Below are positions 40,795 through 49,590 of a stretch of 64,000 nucleotides of DNA, in pieces (the first letter of the stretch is position 1; each line of letters starts with the position of its first letter). The position numbers were made by a program, and so were the translations under genes. The notes below the pieces were generated by a model. It was not told the origin of the DNA, did not search any database, and worked only from the letters and a program-made list of their open reading frames with translations. Source of the DNA: WGOA01 sp964429745. Lineage in GTDB: Bacteria; Bacteroidota; Bacteroidia; Chitinophagales; BACL12. The stretch is taken from assembly GCA_964429745.1 (NCBI GenBank), contig CAYSDI010000001.1:1-64000 (forward strand). The letters are read 5' to 3'.

Positions 40795-40894
40795 NNNNNN
40801 NNNNNNNNNNNNNNNNNNNNNNNNNNNNNNNNNNNNNNNNNNNNNNNNNNNNNNNNNNNNNNNNNNNNNNNNNNNNNNNNNNNNNNNNNNNNNN
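40795..40894. other. Assembly gap (100 N)
   Basis: Exactly 100 N, a conventional unknown-length scaffold gap. The 16 bases before it (CTCTGGCCGTCTCTCT) are repeated immediately after it, so the contig ends probably overlap and little or no sequence may be missing. Confidence 0.9.
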
Positions 40895-41721
40895 CTCTGG
40901 CCGTCTCTCTCTGGCTGATTGTTAAAATTTCCTGCGTAATCCTCCCTTGCTAACTTTGTTTTTTGGGGGTGAATCGGGAAAATTCCCGGTCAAAACCAAA
41001 ATCTAAATTAAATAACCCTGTCACTTTTTCAAAAATCCGACCAGTTTTTAAACGTTTTTTCGGTGGGTTCCTGATTCACCCGATTTGCCGAAACATCCGT
41101 CGCAAAAACCGTTCTTACCTCAAGTTCCGTCGTCTGGTCAGGAAGCGCAAGAGCAGGGGCAAGAAAACGTTAAAAAAAAAGTTTACGTATTGATTGTCAA
41201 CTCTTTAAGAATGATAAATGAGCACTATCTTTAAGTAAAATCAGGTAATTTGAGCTGCAGCTTTACCGTGGGCTCCAAACCCCATTCTAAATTGTGCCGT
41301 CACAAAGCATCCAAGAAGCGGGTAGTAAACACGGGCAGAGCTTGCCTTGGCAAGTTCCTGACAACCAGGCAATAAGGTCAGAACACAAAACAATACTTTA
41401 TGGTATGTAAGCCATCATCAAGCTAAGGGAATGACATAGCAGATAATTACACCGTATAGAATACTACAAATGAACCGATTAACAGAAGTCAGAGCTGAAG
41501 TTTCTATACCCATCAGTAGATTTTGCCTGATTACAGGCACCGGGAAGTCGCACCAATCGGTTGTGGCTACCTCTTTTATCCATTCAAGCCTCTTTCCTTT
41601 AACAAGAACCATCGTCCCCCCCCGCCCCGGTAACACAACGGTTACTTTATGGCCAAACAGTGTGCAAAAAACTGCACCCCCTTAGCTCAAGTAACCTGTA
41701 AACGCTATATTAGAGTTCTGA
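40895..41721. other. Gene-poor intergenic region
   Basis: About 830 bp between the large T9SS protein and the amylase at 41801. A perfect -7 box TAACTTTG is at 40951-40958 on the plus strand. A short, extremely Lys/Arg-rich frame (40963-41193) begins only 4 nt after that box, too close for a normal start, and I do not call it a gene. The rest is AT-rich and shows no homology I recognise. Confidence 0.4.
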
Positions 41722-41757
41722 TTAGTGTAGTTTTAACACTAAGTAAACGCACCTTTG
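41722..41757 (+). promoter_or_regulatory. Operator plus promoter of T9SS amylase
   Basis: The palindrome core AGTGTAGTTTTAACACT (41724-41740), flanked by TT and AA, ends 7 nt before a -7-like box CACCTTTG (41750-41757). The start codon is at 41801. The palindrome covers the expected -33 region. The same arrangement (8-nt gap) occurs before the other T9SS amylase at 49406, which supports regulation by one factor. Confidence 0.6.
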
Positions 41758-41800
41758 CACGATCTTCTTCCGGTTGCTGTTCTCAAACCCCCACCTACCC

Positions 41801-44584
41801 ATGAACCGTTTTTCGCCCCTTGCCTGGATGATGCTGTTGGCTGTAACTGCCACCGCTCAGGTGGTCTGGACCGATCCTCTCCTGCCCACGCAAACTTCAA
41901 CCGTTACGGTGTACTACGACGCCAGCCAGGGCAACGCGGCATTGGCCGGTACCAGCGGCACTGTCTACGCACATACGGGGGTCATTACCGACAAATCCAC
42001 CAGCCTGGCTGACTGGAAGTTTGTTCAGGGAACGTGGGGCACAGCGGATCCCGAAGTAGCGATGACCTCGCTGGGGGGCAACCTGTACAGCTTAACGTAC
42101 AACATCAACACTTTCTATGGCGTACCAGCCACCGATACCGTTTTCCTGTTGTCATTTGTGTTCCGCAATTCAGACGGCTCCACTGTGGGCCGCGACGCCG
42201 ATGGCGGTGATTTGTACACCCCCGTTTTCAGAAACGAACTCAGCGTGAGCATCGTTGACCCAAGTGGCGAGCTGACCATCCTGGAACCAGCTACTGATCT
42301 GAATGTCCGTGTCGCAGGCCTGCTGGCTGACTCGCTCTTTCTATACGACAACGGTGTGCTCCAGGTGGCTACCGCAGACCTTGACTTCAGCACCACTATC
42401 ACGCCTGCCTCCACGGGCTTGCATGAGTTGCGTGCAGTCGCCAAATCCGGGACCGCTCAGGTTGAGCAAATCAAAAGCTACTTTGTGCGCCCGCCCTTAA
42501 CTGTGGCGTCTGTGCCCGCCGGAGTGGACCACGGACTAAACATTATTGATGACAGCACCGTAACATTTGTTCTGTTTGCTCCTGATAAAGACTACGTTTT
42601 CACCCTTGGCGATTGGAACGACTGGCTCCCTGGCCCGGACGGCTACATGAACCTGGACCCCGATGGCGAAACCTGGTGGATCACCGCCACCGGTCTGGAC
42701 CCGGACGCCTGGCATACCTACCAATACTTTATTGATGGCAGTATTCAGGTAGCGGACTATATGTCGGAATTAGTGTTAGACCCGGGCAACGACGGAAGCG
42801 TTTCAGCCGAAACTTTCCCTGACAAGCCCGCCTATCCTGACGGGGGAAGTGGTTACGTTTCCGCCTTCCGCATTCGGGAAACTCCCTACATCTGGACGGT
42901 CACCGACTTCGCAAAACCGGCCATCTCCGACCTAGTGGTTTATGAACTCCTGGTTCGCGACTTTTTAAGCACGCGCAACTACCAAACCCTGCTTGACACC
43001 CTGCCCTACCTGCAGCGTCTCGGTATTAACGCCATCGAATTCATGCCCCTGGGCGAATTTGAAGGCAACGAAAGCTGGGGCTACAACCCCTCGTTCCACG
43101 GCGCCTTGGACAAATTCTACGGCACCAAAAATGCGCTCAAAGAACTCATTGACACCTGCCACGCCCGCGGTATCGCAGTGATCCTGGACATGGTGCTCAA
43201 CCACGCCTTTGGCCAAAGCCCGATGGTGCGTATGTATTTCGAAGGGGATGGGCCGGCGCTGAGCAGCCCTTGGTTAAACCCAATCGCTAAGCACGATTTC
43301 AACGTGGGCTATGATTACAACCACGAAAGCCAGGCCACCAGAAAGTACACCAAAGACATCCTGCGCCGCTGGATTGAAGAGTACAAATTCGATGGTTACC
43401 GCATGGACCTATCCAAAGGCTTTACGCAAAACAACACGCTGGGCAATATTGCTGCCTGGGGCGCTTACGATGCCAGCCGCGTGGCCATCTGGAAAGAATA
43501 CGCCGATTACCTCTGGTCTGTTGACGACGACGCCTACCTGATTCTGGAGCACTTCGCAGACAACACCGAAGAGCGCGAATTGGCTAACTACGGCATGATG
43601 TTCTGGGGCAACATCAACCACGATTACCGCAACCTGGCCAAGGGAACCGGCAGCAGCAACATCAGTTGGGGCGTATACACCTCTCGCGGTTGGGATGACC
43701 CCAACCTGCTGAGCTACATGGAGAGCCATGACGAAGAGCGAATGATGTACACCACGCTAAAAGAAGGAAACACCAGCGAATCCCCCGAGTACAACGTCCG
43801 CGACTTTAACACGGCGCTGTTTCGCAGCGAGTTAGCTGCCGCCGTGTTCTTCCCCATTCCCGGACCTAAAATGATCTGGCAGTTCGGCGAACTCGGCTAC
43901 GACTATTCCATTGACTTCAACGGTCGCGTGGGCAACAAGCCTGTCCGTTGGGACTATTACAACGAAGGCCCACGCCTTCGCCTTTACCAGGTATACAGCG
44001 CGCTGATCAACCTTCGCCGCAATTTCCCCGAAGTGTTCCGCACCACGGACTTCACAGCATCGGTTTCCGGCATTGTCAAAATCATTCGACTGCGCCACCC
44101 GGACATGAATGTGATCTCGTTGGGCAACGTCGCTGTAATTAGCCGTGACGCTGTCCCAGGGTTTGGAAACACCGGCTGGTGGTACGAATACTTCACGGGC
44201 GATTCCCTCAACGTTACCGACCTGGGGGCCAGCATTTCGTTGGAAGCTGGCGAATACCGGTTGTACACCGATGTGCGTCTGGCTACACCAGACATTATTG
44301 CCGGTGTGGATGAAGTGCCCGGTCCTCTTGGCTGGACCGAACTCTTCCCCAACCCCGCAGCCGCCGGCTCGCAAATTGCCGTGTTGTTTGAATTGGGAAC
44401 AGCCGCCGATGTTACCGCGCGAATCACCGATTTGAACGGCAGACTGCACAGCGTTGAGCGCTTTGGCCAACTGCCTGCCGGACGCCGCGGTCAAACGCTC
44501 CGAATGCCGGCTGTGCCTGGTATCTACCTGGTAGAACTCGAAGCCGGGGGTGAGCGAACGGTGAACCGCGTGGTCGTTCAGTAA
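41801..44584 (+). CDS. T9SS-secreted GH13 alpha-amylase family enzyme
   Basis: About 927 residues from ATG 41801, with signal peptide (WMMLLAVTATAQ). An N-terminal beta domain of about 120 residues is possibly starch-binding. A second beta domain and a CBM48-like module (FTLGDWNDWLPG, about 270) precede the GH13 barrel. Catalytic residues are Asp in GYRMDLSKGF (about 533), Glu in LILEHFAD (about 582) and Asp in ESHDEERMMY (about 642). A T9SS sorting domain (LFPNPAAAGSQ… to the end) directs it to the cell surface or medium. It would attack starch-like polymers. It is convergent with the CotH gene, 14 nt away. Confidence 0.88.
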   Translation: MNRFSPLAWMMLLAVTATAQVVWTDPLLPTQTSTVTVYYDASQGNAALAGTSGTVYAHTGVITDKSTSLADWKFVQGTWGTADPEVAMTSLGGNLYSLTYNINTFYGVPATDTVFLLSFVFRNSDGSTVGRDADGGDLYTPVFRNELSVSIVDPSGELTILEPATDLNVRVAGLLADSLFLYDNGVLQVATADLDFSTTITPASTGLHELRAVAKSGTAQVEQIKSYFVRPPLTVASVPAGVDHGLNIIDDSTVTFVLFAPDKDYVFTLGDWNDWLPGPDGYMNLDPDGETWWITATGLDPDAWHTYQYFIDGSIQVADYMSELVLDPGNDGSVSAETFPDKPAYPDGGSGYVSAFRIRETPYIWTVTDFAKPAISDLVVYELLVRDFLSTRNYQTLLDTLPYLQRLGINAIEFMPLGEFEGNESWGYNPSFHGALDKFYGTKNALKELIDTCHARGIAVILDMVLNHAFGQSPMVRMYFEGDGPALSSPWLNPIAKHDFNVGYDYNHESQATRKYTKDILRRWIEEYKFDGYRMDLSKGFTQNNTLGNIAAWGAYDASRVAIWKEYADYLWSVDDDAYLILEHFADNTEERELANYGMMFWGNINHDYRNLAKGTGSSNISWGVYTSRGWDDPNLLSYMESHDEERMMYTTLKEGNTSESPEYNVRDFNTALFRSELAAAVFFPIPGPKMIWQFGELGYDYSIDFNGRVGNKPVRWDYYNEGPRLRLYQVYSALINLRRNFPEVFRTTDFTASVSGIVKIIRLRHPDMNVISLGNVAVISRDAVPGFGNTGWWYEYFTGDSLNVTDLGASISLEAGEYRLYTDVRLATPDIIAGVDEVPGPLGWTELFPNPAAAGSQIAVLFELGTAADVTARITDLNGRLHSVERFGQLPAGRRGQTLRMPAVPGIYLVELEAGGERTVNRVVVQ

Positions 44585-44598
44585 CCTCGCGCAAACAG

Positions 44599-46992
44599 CT
44601 ACTTCAGCACCAGTTTTACAGACGTCACTCCGGTGCCGCAGCGGCCGCTAAGCAAATAAACGCCAGTGGGAATGCCCCCTAGCTCAAGCCAACCACCGTC
44701 GGATAAAACCGACGGAAACTCGCGCCATAGCCTGCCATCCATTCCCCGGATAACCCAGGTTGTGCAGAGATTGGGGCCTAAATAAACACGATCGCGGGCC
44801 GGATTTGGAAAGACCAGCAAAGACTCTGCGTGGGCCAGCTCCAAGCCTGTCAGCACGTTTGACCAGCCGGGCGTGGGTTCAACCAGGGCTTCGAGTTCCC
44901 CCGCCCCATCCGGCAACAAGCCCGAAGAAACATCCGGAGTCTGCGGACCATAAGCCAGCACGTGAATCGGCCGCAGCCGATCCGTTTCAGACGCGTAAAC
45001 ACCCACCGTGCCCCCTGAGGCGTCCAGTTTAAAATTGGTGTGGTTCGGACCCGAGTCCTCCCGGTCATCCGCCCAAAACCAGGCAAACTCCCCGGGGCCT
45101 AAGGTCATGTCCGGCATTCGCCATTGCGACGGATAGCGCGCATCGTCGCTTAGGTATTTGTCACCAAGGTAAATCGGCGAGTTGCTGCCGTTGTAGATTT
45201 CCAGCCAATCGGAATACGCGCCGCTTTCATCGGCCATGTAGCTGTTGTTGGCCGTCATAAACTCATTCAAATACAGGGGAAGGGCGGTCTCGTCAATGCG
45301 CCAGGACACGGCATCGCAGGGAAGCTTCGCGGTCTGATCATCCGCGTCGAAGGCGTGGACGCGAAAGGCCCATTCCCCCGCTATGGTTAGCGGATCCAAC
45401 ACCGCTCCGTAAATCCGGTCGCCGGCCAGTCCGTCCCCGTGCAACCCATCGTCGCGCATTTGCACGGAATCCGCCACGCCGTCTACCTCGTAGACCAGCC
45501 AGACGTCCATCCCTGGTGCGTCGTCTTCGGCAAAGACCGTCACCACCGGCTCCTGTCCAAGAACGGGATAATTGTGCCGCACGTGATTGAGCACGGGGCT
45601 TACCGTGTAAGCCTCCAACTGCGCCAAAGCATTGCTAATGCGGACCTGCACAAACTCCTTTAACCCGTAGTCCACATGCCCACCCAAAGACTCGGTGTAC
45701 GAATCGTGAAAATCATCGATAGAAAAACCGTGATCGAAAGTCCGATAGGGATCGGCCTCTGCTGCGGGCGTGATGCGGTCTTTTAACACGTCTGTCCGGG
45801 CAGAGTACGCGGGGTCAGCCATGAGCGACGTGGCCAGCCGGTCAATGTACCAACTGAACCGGTCCCGATAAAGCGGATTGGCCACCAAACGCTCGTACAA
45901 AGGCCGGTCATCGCCTGTGCGTGCCCATTCATAGATGTCCCTGGTGCCCCAATCGCGGTCAACCCAGTCTATTCCGTAGGTGTTGTCTGTGTCGTAAATC
46001 ACGTATTCGAAGCGGTCCGAAATAGGATTGTGAAACAAATACAAATTATTTGTATTATAAATATATCCGTCCCAATTTCCGATCATCACATCAATGGCTG
46101 CCTGCCGCAGGTAATCATCTGCGTTGATCACTTCTTCCAGCGCACATGGCAGGTCTTCCTCTGAACTGTTGTTCAACACATCAATGAAATTGACCAGATC
46201 CGAAAAGGGCGGACGATCCCCGCCCTGGGTCCACTCGCAATAGTCGTAGTTTAAAGGGTCGCTTCCCTGCCACACCAGATCAACTGGATAGATGCACTTG
46301 TACATATTGCCCTGCTGGCTGCCAAAATGCGCCTTCGAAAAACGCTCGTCAATGTGTTCGACATTGATGTACAAGCCGTAGAAATCCCCGTTGATGTACA
46401 CCTCGCAGTGGTTAGCCCGGGTAGCCTCAACGCCCAATTGCGGAATCAGGTCGCTGGCCAGTTTGGCGCGAATCACCGACGGGTCATTGGCCTGCCCGTT
46501 GAGGTTTAGCTTTTCCAGCCCATTCCACTTGCGGCCCACCTCAAACGTGTTAAACGAAACCTTGAAATTCTTTTTGGCCGCTCCCCGCGAGAAATTGCCG
46601 CGGCACCGAAATCCAATATTGGCCACAGAATCCCGGTAAGCCCCGCGTGTAAAAACAAAAGAAGCCCGGTAATGATCATCGCTCCAGGGGTCCTCATAGA
46701 GGGCTTCCAATGAATCCGGATCCAACGAAATATCAATCCGGGGAAGGGCCCCGTCGTCAAACACAACGCCTGCGGCAGGTTTTAAGCCTTGCGCGTTGAG
46801 CGAGGTGGCAAAACCTGGCAACAGCAGTAGCCCCAACAGAACAATCATTCCCCAGAGCCCGCGGCAGCGCTGTGTCGCCGCAGCTTCCTGCCTGCACACA
46901 GCGACTTGGAGCCTTGCAGGGGAGCGTTTCGTTTGCCCGTCTGCGTGGTTAGGTGTTGTGGCAAGGGGTTTGAACAAGTTATAAATGGTCAT
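44599..46992 (-). CDS. CotH-family protein with lamin-tail and T9SS domains
   Basis: About 797 residues. A hydrophobic signal (GMIVLLGLLLLPGFATSLNAQ) follows a rather long N-terminus, and ATG 46992 is preferred over 47043, which runs into the 14-bp repeats. The CotH kinase-like domain shows FRCRGNFSRG, LNLNGQANDPS, YINGDFYGLYINVEHID and IYDTDNTYG. A lamin-tail domain (LNEFMTANNS… DWLEIYNG, about 585-690) and a C-terminal T9SS domain (LVFPNPARDR) follow. CotH proteins can be atypical protein kinases; in Bacteroidota they are common secreted proteins of unclear role. A short AT-rich patch (46035-46070) encodes IYNTNNLYLF. Confidence 0.85.
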   Translation of the reverse strand: MTIYNLFKPLATTPNHADGQTKRSPARLQVAVCRQEAAATQRCRGLWGMIVLLGLLLLPGFATSLNAQGLKPAAGVVFDDGALPRIDISLDPDSLEALYEDPWSDDHYRASFVFTRGAYRDSVANIGFRCRGNFSRGAAKKNFKVSFNTFEVGRKWNGLEKLNLNGQANDPSVIRAKLASDLIPQLGVEATRANHCEVYINGDFYGLYINVEHIDERFSKAHFGSQQGNMYKCIYPVDLVWQGSDPLNYDYCEWTQGGDRPPFSDLVNFIDVLNNSSEEDLPCALEEVINADDYLRQAAIDVMIGNWDGYIYNTNNLYLFHNPISDRFEYVIYDTDNTYGIDWVDRDWGTRDIYEWARTGDDRPLYERLVANPLYRDRFSWYIDRLATSLMADPAYSARTDVLKDRITPAAEADPYRTFDHGFSIDDFHDSYTESLGGHVDYGLKEFVQVRISNALAQLEAYTVSPVLNHVRHNYPVLGQEPVVTVFAEDDAPGMDVWLVYEVDGVADSVQMRDDGLHGDGLAGDRIYGAVLDPLTIAGEWAFRVHAFDADDQTAKLPCDAVSWRIDETALPLYLNEFMTANNSYMADESGAYSDWLEIYNGSNSPIYLGDKYLSDDARYPSQWRMPDMTLGPGEFAWFWADDREDSGPNHTNFKLDASGGTVGVYASETDRLRPIHVLAYGPQTPDVSSGLLPDGAGELEALVEPTPGWSNVLTGLELAHAESLLVFPNPARDRVYLGPNLCTTWVIRGMDGRLWREFPSVLSDGGWLELGGIPTGVYLLSGRCGTGVTSVKLVLK

Positions 46993-47012
46993 GTGCAAGG
47001 GCAGCGGCTCAG

Positions 47013-47082
47013 CATGTTGCCGGAAACATGTTACCGGAAACATGGTATCGGAAACATGGTATCGTAAGCATGGAATTGGAAG
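47013..47082. repeat. Tandem 14-bp repeat, five copies
   Basis: CATG recurs at 47013, 47027, 47041, 47055 and 47069, each starting a 14-bp unit of the form CATGKTRYCGGAAA. Copies 1-3 are nearly identical and copies 4-5 are more diverged. It lies between the amylase stop (47109) and the CotH start (46992), so it is in the leader or promoter of the CotH gene. Confidence 0.85.
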
Positions 47083-47108
47083 CCCGCTTTTGGATGCTGG
47101 TTCGAGGA

Positions 47109-49406
47109 TTAATGAATAGGGGAATACACAAATCGTTTATGAAAGCGCTGACTTCCAAGGGTCCATTCCGCCAGGTACAACCCTGCTGGACAGGTAGAAG
47201 GAACCTCTATGGTTAGCGAGCCTGATTGGGAAGTTACGAATTGCTGCGCGTGCACTCGGCCGTCCATGCCGATTAAGCGCAAACGGGCATCCCCGGCGGG
47301 TAGCCCGGCCGTTGGCCAGTTGAGCGTCAGGTTTCCGCTTGTAGGATTCGGAGCCAGGGTCAGGCCGAGCCCTTGCCCGGAGAACGCCAGCCCTTCGCCC
47401 GTACCAGAGGTAGCAGTATCCACGAGGGGGATCAGCTCATCGGTCAGATCGCCCTGCACCCAAACGCCGAAAGAGCGCGCCGGCACTTCAAAGTACGCCT
47501 GGCTGGCCCCGTTTACGATGGCATAGGCATTGGACGATACGGCAAAAATGTCGGTCAGGGTATCGCCAATGGGCACCGCGCTGGTGTTGAGCGTGTGGTC
47601 CACGCGAAGCGTCTCGCCGGCAAAATTGATGACCACCACTACGCTGCGTCCGGAAGGCCCGCCGTGAAGCTGGTAAATCAGCGAGGTGTTGGCAAAACCA
47701 CTCAGGTAATTGCCCGAGTAAAAGCTGCTAAAGCGGTTGAGGTAGTCCACAAACGGCGATCCGGCGATGTACTTGCGCTGCACGTCCATCAGGCCGTTGA
47801 GGCGAAAGCGCTGCTCGCCGCTTTGAAAGTAATCTGGATAAAACACGCAGGGCAAACCCACGCGGTTGTTGGTCAGGATGTAGGCGTAAGCCAGGTCTGG
47901 ATCGCTGGCCACTTCCTGCCCGGGATAGCGAAAGTCGTGGTTGTTCACAAACGTAACGGCGTCGAAACCCGTGCTGCCCGCTGCGTCCACCATACCGCTT
48001 TGAAAAACGTTGCGCGCATCATAACCAAAGGCGTCGCAGGCCTGTTTGAGCGATTCGCGCAAGGCAAAATCAAAAGCCCGGATTTGAATGTCCGCCCGGG
48101 TGTCGGGATCCATGCCCGCATTGGCCTGGTCCGTCCAGCTTTTCAGGGTGAAAGCGTTGCCGTCAAAAAACTCTCCGACAACCATTTCCGGGTTTTTGCC
48201 TTGATCGTGCAGCCTGTTCATGACAAGACCAGTAAACCAATTGGGGAAATGCTTAACGGCGTCGAGCCGGTAACCGCGAATGTTGGCATTATCCCACAGC
48301 CAGGACGTCCAATCGGTCAGTTCATCCTGAACTGCAGGCACCGTTTGATCCAGATCGTTGAAGAACCACAAGGCGTCCCAATCGCCGGCAAGTTGCGTGG
48401 GATTGCCGTTGGGCCGGAATGCCCCGTAGTTCATGGCGCCGAGACCCGAAGACAGTTGGCTGAAATCGGTATACGTCTGGTAGCGAAGCTGGTTTTGGAC
48501 GTCAGCCGCTGCCGCAGCGTTCCACAAGCCATAGATGTAGTGATCGGAGTAGTCGCTCAAGCCACCGGCATTGTTGAAAAGTTGAATCCAAAGCGTGTCG
48601 CCGGCGGCGTCAAAGTCTGCGGCTTCTATGGTCAGTGCAAATTCATCGGTCTTGCAACCCGCATCGTCCGTAAAGGCATTTAAGCGCCGCCCCAGCTCAA
48701 GATCGTCAAATGCCTGGCCGCAATCCCCGCCGCCATTGGGCTCGCTTTCTTCCAGCGCAGCAGTGCCGTAATTGGGGTTGACCGTGTTGGTCCAGGTCAT
48801 GGCCGTGAACGACTTGCCAAAAAAATTGGGGTGCTCCGAAGCGGAGCGAACTTTGAGGAAATAGGTGCCTGCGCCGTTGCCCGTGCTGCCGCCAATGGGA
48901 AGGTAACAGCGCCAGCGATCCGAAGGCATGGCCTGGTCGCCAGAGGCCACTTTGCTGAAATTCAGGTTTTCAATCCAGCCTTCCACGGCCGAATTGTCTT
49001 CGGCCAGCCCACCATCCCGGTGGTTCCAAACCATGTCAGCCACCAGCGTAATTCCGGCTGCATTGAAAGCGTTTATCGCTGCGGTCAAGTGGGTGCGGTT
49101 TCCCCAGCGGGCATTGCCGTAATCGCCTAAATCGTAGTAATCCTTAACATCGTAACCCACGCTAAAACCACCGCCCGATCCCTTGCTCAGCGGGGGCAGC
49201 CAAACTTGCGTGAAACCCACTTCGGACAGGTCTTCAGCCTGTTCGCCCAAATGTGCCATAAAAGTCTTGCCGCTAACGGTAGTTGGGAAGTCCCAATACC
49301 AGCCCTGAAGCATGACTTCCTGGGCTTGGACGGGCTGCCCTGAACTCACTGCGGCCAGAATTACCAGACCGCATGATCGACACCAAATTCTGAAAAGGTT
49401 TTGCAT
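47109..49406 (-). CDS. T9SS-secreted GH13 alpha-amylase
   Basis: About 765 residues from ATG 49406; a second ATG lies 9 nt upstream. A signal peptide ends near PVQAQE. The barrel begins VMLQGWYWDFP, as in classic alpha-amylases. Catalytic residues are Asp in GYRLDAVKHF (about 381), Glu in VGEFFDG (about 411) and Asp in VNNHDFRYPG (about 488). An insert of about 150 residues in the barrel (ASGDQAMP to YIYGLWNAA) separates the first strands. A T9SS domain (LTLAPNPTSGN) ends the protein. It would hydrolyse internal alpha-1,4 bonds of extracellular starch. It has a well-formed promoter with an operator candidate (49448-49484). Confidence 0.92.
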   Translation of the reverse strand: MQNLFRIWCRSCGLVILAAVSSGQPVQAQEVMLQGWYWDFPTTVSGKTFMAHLGEQAEDLSEVGFTQVWLPPLSKGSGGGFSVGYDVKDYYDLGDYGNARWGNRTHLTAAINAFNAAGITLVADMVWNHRDGGLAEDNSAVEGWIENLNFSKVASGDQAMPSDRWRCYLPIGGSTGNGAGTYFLKVRSASEHPNFFGKSFTAMTWTNTVNPNYGTAALEESEPNGGGDCGQAFDDLELGRRLNAFTDDAGCKTDEFALTIEAADFDAAGDTLWIQLFNNAGGLSDYSDHYIYGLWNAAAAADVQNQLRYQTYTDFSQLSSGLGAMNYGAFRPNGNPTQLAGDWDALWFFNDLDQTVPAVQDELTDWTSWLWDNANIRGYRLDAVKHFPNWFTGLVMNRLHDQGKNPEMVVGEFFDGNAFTLKSWTDQANAGMDPDTRADIQIRAFDFALRESLKQACDAFGYDARNVFQSGMVDAAGSTGFDAVTFVNNHDFRYPGQEVASDPDLAYAYILTNNRVGLPCVFYPDYFQSGEQRFRLNGLMDVQRKYIAGSPFVDYLNRFSSFYSGNYLSGFANTSLIYQLHGGPSGRSVVVVINFAGETLRVDHTLNTSAVPIGDTLTDIFAVSSNAYAIVNGASQAYFEVPARSFGVWVQGDLTDELIPLVDTATSGTGEGLAFSGQGLGLTLAPNPTSGNLTLNWPTAGLPAGDARLRLIGMDGRVHAQQFVTSQSGSLTIEVPSTCPAGLYLAEWTLGSQRFHKRFVYSPIH

Positions 49407-49447
49407 AGCAACCATTTTTTGTTCCTTCGGATCTTGCTTGTGTTCTT

Positions 49448-49484
49448 CAAAGGTACAGCATCCTTAGTGTTACCTTTACACTTT
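49448..49484 (-). promoter_or_regulatory. Operator plus promoter of T9SS amylase
   Basis: On the minus strand the palindrome core AGTGTAAAGGTAACACT (49482-49466), flanked by AA, is followed after 8 nt by a perfect -7 box TACCTTTG (49455-49448). The start codon is about 41 nt further. The palindrome occupies the -33 region, as at 41722. This is the clearest promoter in the window. Confidence 0.65.
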
Positions 49485-49551
49485 GAGAACCACTTTGAGA
49501 ACCACTTTGATTTCCCCTTTGGGAGATCCTTTGACAGACCTTTGAGAACCC
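49480..49551. repeat. 12-bp periodic CTTTG repeat in divergent promoter region
   Basis: CTTTG starts at 49481, 49493, 49505, 49517, 49529 and 49540, a 12-bp period with one 11-bp step. The first two units are identical (CTTTGAGAACCA) and the last begins CTTTGAGAACC. It separates the amylase operator from the esterase gene at 49591. TTTG resembles the -33 element of Bacteroidota promoters, so the array may offer multiple contacts, or simply be a minisatellite. Confidence 0.75.
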
Positions 49552-49590
49552 CCTCGGGTAATTTCTAAAAACCAACTCTGCTCCGGAACC

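Noticed and set aside
40963..41193. 76-codon Lys/Arg-rich frame in the long intergenic region
   Set aside because: It starts with TTG only 4 nt after a -7 box, and its composition reflects A-rich DNA. No family is recognised.
46038..46056. Perfect 19-bp palindrome AATACAAATTATTTGTATT
   Set aside because: It lies inside the CotH coding sequence and encodes the conserved NTNNLYL segment. Its arms differ from the intergenic motifs, so coincidence is more likely than an operator.
47373..48683. Open frame of about 436 codons antisense to the T9SS amylase
   Set aside because: It is a shadow of a clear GH13 gene with no family features or sensible start.
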